Positions 8,942 through 17,976 of a DNA stretch of 47,515 nt are shown piece after piece. Location of the stretch: NCBI GenBank assembly GCA_964608095.1, contig CAZSMK010000079.1, forward strand, positions 1 to 47,515, read 5' to 3'. The stretch is from CAZSMK01 sp964608095 (GTDB lineage: Bacteria > Sumerlaeota > Sumerlaeia > MWCT01 > JAGHBZ01). The first letter of the stretch is position 1; every line of letters starts with the position of its first letter. The notes beneath the pieces are model-generated. The model searched no databases. It saw only the letters and a program-made list of their open reading frames with translations, and had not been told where the DNA came from. The position numbers and the translations under genes were made by a program.

Positions 8942-11900
8942 TTATACTTGTAAAAGGGGATAGATATCCCGGATGGAGGGAAAGCGTTCGTCGAGTTTCT
9001 TTTTAATACACCTCATAATGATGGCTCTCATGGTCTCAGATACGAAATCGGGCAGTGGCGGCGGTTCTGTGTGAACATGATGATACTCAACGTTTCCTCT
9101 GAAGAATGGCGGCTTGCCCGTAAGCATTTCATATAGCACTATCCCTAACGAGTAAATATCGGTTCGCTGGTCGACCTGGGCGCCCCGAATCTGTTCCGGC
9201 GCCATGTAAAGTGGTGTCCCGATAATGGCGGTACCTGCCCTTGTAATATCCTCGATCTTGAGCACTTTGGCTATCCCAAAATCTGTAATTTTTACTTTCT
9301 CGTCCTTGGTGATCATTATGTTTGCCGGTTTGATATCGCGATGAACAATACCTTCGGAGTGCGCGTATTCCAGCGCGTCGCAAATTTGAAGCAGGTACTT
9401 TCTCACGCGTTCTTCCGGAAGTTTTTTCTCACGCTGAAGCATGGTTTTCAAATCCGTTCCCTCTATATATTCCATCGAGATGAACTTTTTGTTTCCTGTT
9501 TCATAGAAGTCATGAATCCTCACAATATGGGGATGCGAGAGTCGCTTTGCCGCCCGTGCTTCCAGTTTAAAGCGTTTAACCGCACTCTCATCGCTGAGGA
9601 GAACTTCGTTGAGGACTTTCAAAACCACGACTTCATCAAGCACTACATCACGCGCTTTATAGATAATGCCCATACTTCCACGGGCGATTTCCTCGATGAT
9701 GACAAAACGCGGTTCCTTGAGATCGTAAAGAGAGGGCATACTTTCTTTTTCCTGAAGTTTCAAGCGATACCCGACCTTTTTCACCCGAAGCGGCACGTCT
9801 TTATATGCGGAATTAAATTCCCCGAGACTCCGATAGACCTGCATCGCGGCTTCCAGTTGTTCGGTGTCTTCCATATCCCTGGCAAGTCGATACAGGATAT
9901 CGGCTATTTCATCGTCGATAGGAAGTAATTTGAGTTTTTGCCATGCCTTTACATAGAGTTTCTTCTGCCACATACAAAGCCCGAGTATTTTCAATGCTTG
10001 CGTCCGGTAATCCTCCAGATTGACCAGATCGTGAAGGTAGAAGATAGCTTTGTCGAGTTCCTGCAAGGAAAGGTATACTTTGACCAGTCTGAACTTAAGG
10101 GAAGAACTCGGCTTGTTTTCGAGGATGTGTTCATACGCATCAGCGATTTTCTTGAGCCAGGCGGAATCGCGCTCTTTTTCATATAAGAGCTCAAGATCAC
10201 CCAGGGCGTTTTCATACTCCTCATGTCCAAGTAGAAAGGTCGCACGTTGTTTTCTTGCCTCGAGCGACGTGGGAAACGAGCGCACTACAGTATCGTAAAG
10301 ATAACCTGCCGTTTTGATACTGACGGAATCCTCTTTTTCCAAGCCCTCGATCAGCTCAAGCGCCTGACGTTGTCCATGCGTCAAAAGGTGCATCTTGATT
10401 AACAAATAGTAAAGCGCAGGGATTTCAACATGCTCTCCGAGAAGCTCCTCAAGCTCGTAAATCGCATCCTCGTATAAATTAAGTGCGCGAGATGATATAT
10501 CTCCCTGATTAAGGAGTTCAACGGCTTTTCTCAAACGGTCTGATAGGGCGATATCCTCATCATCTGTTTTCAATATACCGTCGGGCGAGATGAGGGGAGA
10601 ATGATAGGAAGTGATACGAGTCTGCGCTGCTATTTCGTCCTTGATAGTATTTTCCACATTGATGTCTGTGGCCGTATCATCCATGTCAAGAAATGGATAA
10701 TCAGCCTGATCGTCACTGTCGGGTTCATGGGATAAGAGAACGGCAAGCTCCTCTTCATCTTGTGAGCGCGCGACTTCTTCCGGGCGGGATTCTTCAACTT
10801 CTTCGAACGGCTGTTCCTCACCTTTCTCCTCGTTGTTTACACCTATGAGGCTTTCGGGTTTTTCTGTTATACTTTTCCTCTCTTTGTCCTCGATGAACGA
10901 ATGAGAAAGAGTCAACTCCTTTTCAATACCTGAAGAGGTTTCCACTGCCGAGACATGAAGGATTCCATCTGAATTGATAAAAAAAGATACACGGATTCGT
11001 GGTACGCCCATAGGTTTAAGTGGAATATCATTTAACGTAAACTTACCGAGCGACCTGTTCTCTGACGCAATCTCACTTGCTCCCTGAAGGATGTGAATGT
11101 GTACGAATTGCTGATTATGGATGGTGGTCGTGAACATTTTGGAGGCTTTAATCGGGATGGTGGAGTTCTTTTCGATTATCTTGCTGAAATTGTTGTCCTT
11201 GGTTTCGACACCGAGCGAGTGAGGAGTAACGTCCAGAAGAACAACTTCCTGGAGTTTGCCTTCGAGCACGCCACCCTGAATAGCGGCGCCCATTGCCACA
11301 ATCTCATCAGGGTTCAACCCAGTAATGGGTTTTTTCTCAAAGAATTCCCGCACATAACGCCGTACCATGGGTATGCGTGAAGAACCGCCGACGAGGATTA
11401 CTTCATTAATATCCCGGTTACCCAGACCGGCATCCTTCATTGCGCGCTCGCAACATTCAAGCGTTCTTTGAGCATAAGGTTCGATGATATCCTCGAGTTC
11501 AGTGCGTTTGATTTTCCGCTTGAAATGGAGCGCGCCCCTTTCAGTATGAGCGATAAAAGGAAGAGTCACCGTAGCAACTTCATGAGAGGATAGTTCACAC
11601 TTGAGGACCTCGGCAGATTCCTTTAAGCGCAAAAAAATGCCGGGGTCTTTTCTCAGGTCGATATGATGTTCTTCATAAAAGTCGGTGGCAAGAAAATCCG
11701 AAAGGTCTTTATCGATATTATCGCCGCCGAGATACGTGTCGCCGCTCGATGACAGAACCTCAAACGTGTTATTCTCTACATGCAGGATCGAAATATCGAA
11801 GGTCCCGCCGCCGAAATCATACACAACAATCACTTCATCTCTCTTTTTATCCAGTCCGTACGCCATGGCGGCAGCAGTAGGCTCGTTGAGAAGCCTGACC

Positions 11901-12394
11901 ACCTCGAGTCCCGCAGAGCGAGCGGATTCAATCACCGCGCCTCGCTGTAGATCATCAAAATATGCCGGGACGGTTATAACCGCATAAGTAATTTCGCATT
12001 TGAGATATTCTTCAGCCGCATCTTTTAATTTCGCAAAAATATGAGAGGCAATCTCTACCGGGGTGAGGTTACGTTTCCCTACTTCTATGATCAATCTCCC
12101 TTTGTTTTCTTTCACCACAAATCCCGGTTTTTCGCCTCTTTCATCAAGGTCATATCTGTCCCTGCCAAGGTAGCGTTTTATGGAATAGATAGTATTTTGA
12201 GGATTGACGCTTGTCTGACGACGCGCTATTTCACCTATTAGGACTTTCTTATCTTGTGTAAAGGCAACGACTGAGGGAGTTTTGTTTTGTCCTTCCTGGT
12301 TGTGAATAATGATAGGGGTGCCTGCTTCCAGGCACGATACCAATGAAAAGGTAGTCCCAAAATCTATGCCGACGATTTGTTGTTCGTGTAACAT
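8942..12394 (-). CDS. Hsp70 (DnaK)-TPR-serine/threonine protein kinase fusion
   Basis: The 1150-residue protein joins three modules. Residues 1-380 are a complete Hsp70 ATPase domain: IDFGTTFS (9-17), the catalytic Lys in SIKRYLGR (about 73), DFGGGTFD (193-200) and VGGSSRIP (335-342). The interdomain linker VVLLDVTP and a substrate-binding beta domain run to about 500, but there is no helical lid. An acidic linker follows (500-617), then TPR-like helical repeats (618-880). Residues 894-1150 form a Hanks-type kinase: glycine loop ARGSMG (first Gly replaced by Ala), Lys926 in VLKVL, HRDIKPAN (1018-1025), DFG (1038-1040) and APE (1065-1067). Both enzymatic domains look active. No transmembrane segment is seen. 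No dnaJ or grpE is adjacent, so this is not the housekeeping dnaK locus. Confidence 0.93.
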   Translation of the reverse strand: MLHEQQIVGIDFGTTFSLVSCLEAGTPIIIHNQEGQNKTPSVVAFTQDKKVLIGEIARRQTSVNPQNTIYSIKRYLGRDRYDLDERGEKPGFVVKENKGRLIIEVGKRNLTPVEIASHIFAKLKDAAEEYLKCEITYAVITVPAYFDDLQRGAVIESARSAGLEVVRLLNEPTAAAMAYGLDKKRDEVIVVYDFGGGTFDISILHVENNTFEVLSSSGDTYLGGDNIDKDLSDFLATDFYEEHHIDLRKDPGIFLRLKESAEVLKCELSSHEVATVTLPFIAHTERGALHFKRKIKRTELEDIIEPYAQRTLECCERAMKDAGLGNRDINEVILVGGSSRIPMVRRYVREFFEKKPITGLNPDEIVAMGAAIQGGVLEGKLQEVVLLDVTPHSLGVETKDNNFSKIIEKNSTIPIKASKMFTTTIHNQQFVHIHILQGASEIASENRSLGKFTLNDIPLKPMGVPRIRVSFFINSDGILHVSAVETSSGIEKELTLSHSFIEDKERKSITEKPESLIGVNNEEKGEEQPFEEVEESRPEEVARSQDEEELAVLLSHEPDSDDQADYPFLDMDDTATDINVENTIKDEIAAQTRITSYHSPLISPDGILKTDDEDIALSDRLRKAVELLNQGDISSRALNLYEDAIYELEELLGEHVEIPALYYLLIKMHLLTHGQRQALELIEGLEKEDSVSIKTAGYLYDTVVRSFPTSLEARKQRATFLLGHEEYENALGDLELLYEKERDSAWLKKIADAYEHILENKPSSSLKFRLVKVYLSLQELDKAIFYLHDLVNLEDYRTQALKILGLCMWQKKLYVKAWQKLKLLPIDDEIADILYRLARDMEDTEQLEAAMQVYRSLGEFNSAYKDVPLRVKKVGYRLKLQEKESMPSLYDLKEPRFVIIEEIARGSMGIIYKARDVVLDEVVVLKVLNEVLLSDESAVKRFKLEARAAKRLSHPHIVRIHDFYETGNKKFISMEYIEGTDLKTMLQREKKLPEERVRKYLLQICDALEYAHSEGIVHRDIKPANIMITKDEKVKITDFGIAKVLKIEDITRAGTAIIGTPLYMAPEQIRGAQVDQRTDIYSLGIVLYEMLTGKPPFFRGNVEYHHVHTEPPPLPDFVSETMRAIIMRCIKKKLDERFPSIRDIYPLLQV

Positions 12395-12426
12395 TTCTTG
12401 ATAAAACTTCTATAAGTATTTTTAAT

Positions 12427-12455
12427 TATCTATGATGAAAAATTGTGTATGTCAA
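12427..12455 (-). promoter_or_regulatory. Sigma70-type promoter of the Hsp70-kinase gene
   Basis: The minus strand carries a perfect -35 TTGACA (12450-12455), a 17-base spacer and TAGATA (12427-12432) as -10, about 32 bases before the start codon. No CIRCE-type heat-shock operator is seen next to it. Confidence 0.65.
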
Positions 12456-12693
12456 CAGTAAAGGACATTGAAGAGAGAAATGTTCGAACTTTTTTGCCTG
12501 TGTCGCTTTTCCCATGATGATTATCTTGAACTTAATGGTTTTAACTTACTCAAAAATGATTAAATCTCTCCCTTTATCAGACTCCTGGAGCTCTTTATAT
12601 CCTCGTTGTTTTTATTATCCAGCATCTTAACGGTTCATGCTTTCTCATATAAAAACTCATAAAATCTCATATATACGTGAATCAATGGCGAAA

Positions 12694-12711
12694 ATCAAGC
12701 ACGGGCTTGAT
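12694..12711 (-). terminator. Intrinsic terminator after the aromatic-repeat protein gene
   Basis: On the minus strand ATCAAGC-CCGT-GCTTGAT forms a perfect 7-bp stem with a 4-base loop, followed by TTTT. It lies 24 bases past the stop of the 12735-14372 gene and separates it from the Hsp70-kinase gene. The rest of the gap 12395-12734 holds that gene's promoter and three short CTCATA direct repeats (12644-12671) but no gene. Confidence 0.6.
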
Positions 12712-12734
12712 AAAAAAAGAGAAAGGATTGTGCT

Positions 12735-14372
12735 TTAAAATTTAATAGGTATAAACAACAATTTCAAAGCATGGCGATTATGGGCTTTTTCATAGCCCAG
12801 AATACCCCCCAGCAGATTTATCGCTACCTCTTCCCTGGATTTCTTGTAACTCAGCAAGAAGGGATTTATCTCCCACTTTTTACGGTATGCATCCTCGTAA
12901 TAGGTGAACAGATGCCAGAGTGCGTTTAGTTCAATCCTGCCTGTGGAATCAACGCGGCGTTCAAACACTGTCCATAAAGGAGCAAAGTTACGTTCAACAG
13001 GACCACCGGGACTGTACGAGAACAGCCAGAAAATCCTGAAGAGTTGGGAATCGTCCCGCTCTTTAAATGTACCGTAGAAAGGAGCGAAGATGATCTGTTT
13101 ATCCGTCTCCTTTTCATCGATCCATGTTTTTTCTTTATTAATATAGAACGGCAAGAGACGACGGCGGGTGAATTCGACCTTATCGTCCGAATCCCTGTAA
13201 TTGGTGTAAAGAGGGAAAAGAACATAGGAGCGTTCTTTGGCATCGGTTTCATCGTGACTATAGAAAGGAAAGAATTCAAAAAGGGATCTGTCGCCACCTT
13301 TTCGCCATCTGAGGATAAATTCCAGTATCCTGGTTTCCGTCGCACCTGTTTTCAGGTCCCGGGTTTGTGAAAACAAGGGGAAGAAATAGCTTGTGGTGAC
13401 TCGATTCGCTCCCTGCAGTTTGCCGTACACGGGGAAATAATAGCGCAAGGTGAAGTGCGGCATATCAATCGCGGCATAGAAAGGGAGAAAGAGAATGGTT
13501 TTGGCGATTTCTTCGCCGGAAACAGGGTGAAAACGTTTGCGATAATGCCCGAGCGGCCACAAAAAAAAGGCACGTTCGAAATCGCCGGGCTTTTTAACAT
13601 ACGCAGCGAGCGGCCAGAGTTTCGCTCCTTTTAAGCCCCCATCTTTATACATACCAAGAAAGGGCCAGGGAAAGTGAATCGCACGCATCTCCTCCTTTTC
13701 GCTCACGGTTAAAAGCGGCCACAAGTAGAACCTGATCCTGTCACGACCCCATAGTCCTCTGAAATCACCGTAGAAGGGAAATATGCCGAAAAAATCCTGC
13801 CGCCGCGGTGAATAAAACGGGATAAACACCCGCGCGTTCTTCCCATACCAGAAAAAGGGAAACACCACCACATACCCTCTCCCTTCTCCCTGGTTACTGG
13901 AGAAGTAAACAGGCAAAATTTGTTTCACGGTCAAAAAACTCGTGGGTGTTACCTTTTTTCGCCACCACACAATCGGGGTGAGCATAAATCGGCTCTCATA
14001 CGTAGATGAATCTGAACTCCTCCGGGAATCGTAAGTCAAAAGGGGCCATGGAAAATCAGCGCGCTTTTCTGTGCCTCCCGGCAGCCTTCGAGTTATTGAT
14101 GAAAAGAGCGGCGAAAAACGAACTAACTTCTTTTCCGGCTCTTTGTTCACCTTCACCAGGGAGAGGATGGCATTGAAATCATACGCCTGACCGGCAACCG
14201 ACCTTCTGTAGAGCAGGGGGGCGAAAGAAAGCGTGGAATCATAAGGATAAACTTCGTTCGGAGCGCCGAATGCACAGGTTAACAGAAATAGGACAAGGAC
14301 GCCGGTAACGATGCAATTCTTTATGTTGTTCCATCTAATAATTGATAGTTCTCGCTCACTCAAGAGGGTCAA
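12735..14372 (-). CDS. Exported protein with about 20 aromatic 'FPFY/LWPL' repeats, function unknown
   Basis: The 545-residue protein has an N-terminal hydrophobic segment (GVLVLFLLTCAFGA, about 21-34) fitting a signal peptide. The rest is built of short repeats about 20-30 residues apart, each with a motif such as FPWPLL, LWPLAAY, FFPFYS, LFPLYT, LPFYIN or FAPFYG. The regular spacing of aromatic strands suggests a repetitive beta structure, possibly an outer-membrane or surface barrel, but this is inference. I do not recognise a named family. It starts 27 bases after the stop of the FHA-GAF histidine kinase gene, so the two are probably one transcription unit ended by the stem-loop at 12694-12711. 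Confidence 0.75.
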   Translation of the reverse strand: MTLLSERELSIIRWNNIKNCIVTGVLVLFLLTCAFGAPNEVYPYDSTLSFAPLLYRRSVAGQAYDFNAILSLVKVNKEPEKKLVRFSPLFSSITRRLPGGTEKRADFPWPLLTYDSRRSSDSSTYESRFMLTPIVWWRKKVTPTSFLTVKQILPVYFSSNQGEGRGYVVVFPFFWYGKNARVFIPFYSPRRQDFFGIFPFYGDFRGLWGRDRIRFYLWPLLTVSEKEEMRAIHFPWPFLGMYKDGGLKGAKLWPLAAYVKKPGDFERAFFLWPLGHYRKRFHPVSGEEIAKTILFLPFYAAIDMPHFTLRYYFPVYGKLQGANRVTTSYFFPLFSQTRDLKTGATETRILEFILRWRKGGDRSLFEFFPFYSHDETDAKERSYVLFPLYTNYRDSDDKVEFTRRRLLPFYINKEKTWIDEKETDKQIIFAPFYGTFKERDDSQLFRIFWLFSYSPGGPVERNFAPLWTVFERRVDSTGRIELNALWHLFTYYEDAYRKKWEINPFLLSYKKSREEVAINLLGGILGYEKAHNRHALKLLFIPIKF

Positions 14373-14399
14373 GTATAGGCAGAATGCGGATTTCGAGGT

Positions 14400-16067
14400 T
14401 TACTTTTCTGCCTTTGTCTCGACAGTTGGAACAGCAACCCTGAATGAAGTTCTTTTCCCGGGTTCGGACTCCACTTCTATAGTTCCACCTTGCTCCTCTA
14501 TGATTTTTCTCGTAATAGATAGTCCCAAACCGGTGCCTTTCGTTCCCTTGGTGGTAAAAAAAGGATAGAAGATTCTGCTGAGGTCTTCTTCTGGAATGCC
14601 GCGTCCGTTGTCTTTGACTGTAATGAACAAAATGCCATCATCGCTTATGTTGGTAGCAATTTCAATAACACCATGGTCTTGCTCGATCGATTCGACTGCG
14701 TTTACTATGAGATTAAGAATCGCCCGGTGAAGACCTTCTTCATCGAGTCTCAGCGTAGGTATCTGATTATCCAATTCCAATCGCAACTCAATATTCTTGC
14801 GCTTAAGTTCATCTTTTAGGGAATCTACAATACTGCAGATGAGCTTGTTGATATGACAAGAGGAGTACTCGATCTTGCGTTTTCGTGAGTATTCGAGCAT
14901 ATCCCCCACCATATCTGAGATCTTATCCAGACCTCCTTCGATTATTCCCCAGCTACCCTTTATGGAATCGAGAGAACCGCGCTCTATACTCTTATCCATG
15001 ATTTCCCTACCGCCTTTTGAAAGCAAGAGCATATTTTTAATATTATGAGCGATGTTCGTAACCGTTTCCCCGATAGCCGCCATTCGTTCTTTCAAGATAA
15101 TCTCCTCGCGTAACCTGAGATGTTCGATTGAAACAGCCAGTTCGTTGGCAATGCTTGTCAGGAACGCCAGGTCCTCCTCTGAAAACGCATCGACATTCGT
15201 TCGGTTGTCAACATGAATTATGCCGATGACCTTGTTCTGGATAATAAGTGGGACACACATGGTTGCACGAATATCATGCGTTACAATGCTCTTGGAAGAC
15301 TTGAAGCGTGAATCAGTAGATGCATCCGAGCTCAAGATTGCCACCCGTTCAGTGATGCACCGGTCGATGATAGTCTGGTTGACTGCAACTTCGTTGGGTG
15401 GCGTAGTATTCCGGCGGTGCTTGACCAGTGCCGCCCGTAGCGGCGCGTTCGCGTCGTGACCGGTAAATAACACTGCACCCTGATCAGCGGGTAGTACATC
15501 GAAGATCAAATTGAGCACTCGCCGCAACATCTCGCGCTCGTCCGGGACTGACCGTAGAATATCGCTGAGTTTATAAAGAGTGGCAAGGCGGATGTGAGCT
15601 TGAAGCAAGGTTTCGGGATCGAGTAACTCCGCCTGAGCGCCAGGCAATGGCGTTTTATGTACCATAATCTTCGAACGAATCAGCGCGTCGCTTCTCACCT
15701 TGCTGGTAATTACCTCTACATCGGGCTCTTCCGCGCCTCTGGGACGACGTCTGTGTTCACTCATCGATTCAAGCAAGAATTGCAACTCCACGTTCCCCAG
15801 AAGTAGGATATCTCCGTCCGTCAACTTGCACTCGTCCGTTCGCCTGCCATTTACGTATGTTCCATTGCTGCTGTCGAGGTCTTTAATAAAAAAATGATTA
15901 TCATGGTATTCGATTCGTGCATGGAAACGTGATATGGAGGAGAAATTGAGCGCTATATCGTTGGAAGGATGCCGCCCAAGTGCGGTAACCGGTTTGTCCA
16001 GAATAATTTCTTCCGGCAATCCTTTCTTTTTGTGTACCGCATAAAGATATGCTTTCGGTTGTGACAC
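14400..16067 (-). CDS. Cytoplasmic sensor histidine kinase with FHA and GAF domains
   Basis: The 555-residue protein has an N-terminal FHA domain (GRHPSNDI 31-38, SRFHARI 46-52, SSNGTYVN 66-73) expected to bind phosphothreonine. A GAF domain lies at about 175-320. The kinase core follows: phospho-acceptor His341 in NIAHNIKN, N box NLIVNAVES (452-460), DNGRGIP (486-492) and GTGLGLSI (511-518). No transmembrane segment is present, so it senses internal signals. No response regulator gene is adjacent. The start is a GTG at 16067, since an in-frame stop lies just upstream. The FHA domain makes it a possible reader of Ser/Thr phosphorylation, of interest because a Hanks-type kinase is encoded two genes downstream. 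Confidence 0.9.
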   Translation of the reverse strand: MSQPKAYLYAVHKKKGLPEEIILDKPVTALGRHPSNDIALNFSSISRFHARIEYHDNHFFIKDLDSSNGTYVNGRRTDECKLTDGDILLLGNVELQFLLESMSEHRRRPRGAEEPDVEVITSKVRSDALIRSKIMVHKTPLPGAQAELLDPETLLQAHIRLATLYKLSDILRSVPDEREMLRRVLNLIFDVLPADQGAVLFTGHDANAPLRAALVKHRRNTTPPNEVAVNQTIIDRCITERVAILSSDASTDSRFKSSKSIVTHDIRATMCVPLIIQNKVIGIIHVDNRTNVDAFSEEDLAFLTSIANELAVSIEHLRLREEIILKERMAAIGETVTNIAHNIKNMLLLSKGGREIMDKSIERGSLDSIKGSWGIIEGGLDKISDMVGDMLEYSRKRKIEYSSCHINKLICSIVDSLKDELKRKNIELRLELDNQIPTLRLDEEGLHRAILNLIVNAVESIEQDHGVIEIATNISDDGILFITVKDNGRGIPEEDLSRIFYPFFTTKGTKGTGLGLSITRKIIEEQGGTIEVESEPGKRTSFRVAVPTVETKAEK

Positions 16068-16201
16068 CTTCTTTTCGATCCTCTATTTGTATTAATCTTG
16101 AAGAACTACCCACTTTTCTGAAAACATCTTTTTTACCACCTTTATTTTCATAAAGTCAATCAGTATGTTCAATGTAAAAAACGCGTTCGGGAGCGAGGAA
16201 A

Positions 16202-17362
16202 ATGAAGATAGTAGGCTTAATGTCCGGAACATCGGCGGACGGTATTGATGCCGCCCTTGTTGAGATTCGGCAACACCGGGGAAAGTTACGATGCAGGTTG
16301 ATTGCGTTTCACGTGCTTACAATTCCTTCAGCAACGAAAAAGAAGATATTCCAGGTGTTCCGAGACGGAAAAGGTTCGGTCTCACTCGCGTGTCAGTTGA
16401 ATTTCGAGATGGGCGAGTTATTTGCACAAGCCGCATCACGCGTGATAAGAAAAGCCGGATTGCAGCACGGCGATATTGACGCTATAGGTTCTCATGGGCA
16501 GACCATCTTTCACATTCCACCGGGTATGGCGCAACGTGAAGGACTCGTTGCTTCGACGTTGCAGGTGGGCGATGCTGCCGTCATCGGGCTCAAAACCGGC
16601 ATAACTACCGTGGCTGACTTTCGCACTGCGGACATGGCGGTCGGCGGCGAAGGCGCGCCTCTTATTCCCTTTGTCGATTTCCATCTTCTCTCACATCCGC
16701 GTCTCACACGTGTGGTTCAGAATATCGGCGGGATTGCTAATTGCACCCTCCTCCCCGCCGCCTCTTCCATGGATAACGTAATAGCCTTCGATACCGGTCC
16801 CGGGAACATGATTATCGATGCACTGGTGGCTATGACGTCGAACAACACACGGCATTTCGACAGGAACGGCGCACTTGCCCGAAAAGGACGCGTGGATAAA
16901 GCATTGCTCCGCAATCTGCTGACGCATTTTTACTTTGAAACTCCTCCACCAAAAACCACCGGCAGAGAAACCTTTGGTGTTCAGTATGCGGAGAGACTCC
17001 TCAAACACGCAACGCGGCGCGGGCTTTCCTTGGAGGACACGATTGCAACGGCAACCGCTTTAACTGCGGAATCAATCGCGCATGCCTATGAGAGGTTTGT
17101 ATTTCCACACCGACAGGTCGATGAGGTTATCCTTGGCGGAGGCGGTGCAAAAAATTCAACCCTTGTCGCTATGCTGAGAGACCGGCTCCCTCGAAACATA
17201 CGGCTCCTGACACACGAAGACGTGGGTATCGACAGTAAGGCAAAGGAAGCGCTCGGTTTTGCTATGCTTGCCTATGCATGCCTGAAAAGGAAGCCCTCGA
17301 ACGTCCCGTCAGCTACCGGCGCGCAGAGACCCGTAATCCTGGGCAAGATTTACACGCCTTGA
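16202..17362 (+). CDS. anmK: Anhydro-N-acetylmuramic acid kinase
   Basis: The 386-residue protein has the full set of AnmK motifs: GLMSGTSADGIDAALVE at the N-terminus, AIGSHGQTIFH, TTVADFRTADMAVGGEGAPLIPF, NIGGIANCT, FDTGPGN and EVILGGGGAKN. AnmK cleaves the 1,6-anhydro ring of anhydro-MurNAc and phosphorylates it to MurNAc-6-phosphate in cytoplasmic cell-wall recycling. Length is normal. The ATG follows a GAGG ribosome site. It is divergent from the FHA histidine kinase gene and transcribed alone. No murQ or nagZ is adjacent, but the peptidoglycan amidases at 32-35 kb fit a cell that turns over its own wall. Confidence 0.95.
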   Translation: MKIVGLMSGTSADGIDAALVEIRQHRGKLRCRLIAFHVLTIPSATKKKIFQVFRDGKGSVSLACQLNFEMGELFAQAASRVIRKAGLQHGDIDAIGSHGQTIFHIPPGMAQREGLVASTLQVGDAAVIGLKTGITTVADFRTADMAVGGEGAPLIPFVDFHLLSHPRLTRVVQNIGGIANCTLLPAASSMDNVIAFDTGPGNMIIDALVAMTSNNTRHFDRNGALARKGRVDKALLRNLLTHFYFETPPPKTTGRETFGVQYAERLLKHATRRGLSLEDTIATATALTAESIAHAYERFVFPHRQVDEVILGGGGAKNSTLVAMLRDRLPRNIRLLTHEDVGIDSKAKEALGFAMLAYACLKRKPSNVPSATGAQRPVILGKIYTP

Positions 17363-17431
17363 GTGTACGATGGAAGAAAAGCAAGGCATTACCCGGAGTA
17401 TAAGATAAGACATAAGCAGGATGATAAAAAA

Positions 17432-17507
17432 TGGAGCCCACGACCAGGGTCGAACTGGTGACCTCGCGCTTACCATGCGCGTGCTCTACCAACTGAGCTA
17501 CATGGGC
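17432..17507 (-). tRNA. tRNA-Thr (anticodon GGT)
   Basis: The 76-base minus-strand sequence folds as a cloverleaf. The acceptor GCCCATG pairs with CGTGGGC with one G-T pair. The D stem is GCTC/GAGC, the anticodon stem CGCGC/GCGCG with loop ATGGTAA, and the T arm contains GTTCGA. Discriminator T and CCA are encoded. It lies downstream of gatC on the same strand and converges on anmK. Confidence 0.95.
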
Positions 17508-17603
17508 TCTCTTTGCGTTGCTTCAAGAACTCAACAAAATATTCTATCAAAGATTCCTATCCCCGATCAAGCCCTAAAACTATACTGCTCGTTATGCCCG
17601 GCG

Positions 17604-17894
17604 TTACTGTATAACCCTCGGGACTTTAAAACAGCCTGACTCTTTATCAGGCGCGTTCTCAAGAGCCTCTTCATTTGTTAATGATTCTTCCACTCTATCA
17701 TCCCGCAGAATATTATACATTTTGAGCGAATGGGAGGTTGGAGAGATATTGCTTGTATCAAGCTCATTCAATTTATCTACATACTCGAGGATACGGTTAA
17801 GATGTTCCGTAAATTTCTCAACTTCTTCACGGCTGAAGGTCAGCCGCGATAGCAGGGCAACGTGTTCGACCATCTCTCCCGAAATTTTAGACAT
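17604..17894 (-). CDS. gatC: Asp-tRNA(Asn)/Glu-tRNA(Gln) amidotransferase subunit C
   Basis: The 96-residue protein shows the GatC pattern: an N-terminal helix with VEHVALLSRLTFSREE, the LEYVDKLNELDT segment, and a C-terminal DRVEESLTNEEALENAPDKE followed by FKVPRVI. GatC stabilises GatA in the GatCAB complex, which converts mischarged Glu-tRNA(Gln) or Asp-tRNA(Asn) by transamidation. gatA and gatB are not in the window; a tRNA-Thr gene follows instead. It is the last protein gene of the minus-strand run that starts at accB. Confidence 0.93.
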   Translation of the reverse strand: MSKISGEMVEHVALLSRLTFSREEVEKFTEHLNRILEYVDKLNELDTSNISPTSHSLKMYNILRDDRVEESLTNEEALENAPDKESGCFKVPRVIQ

Positions 17895-17976
17895 CCAACT
17901 CTCCTTGTTCTAAAAAATCAATCTTTCTTAATGATAATTGAAGCAGGAAGGTTAAAAGGAATACCCAGGATGGTTA

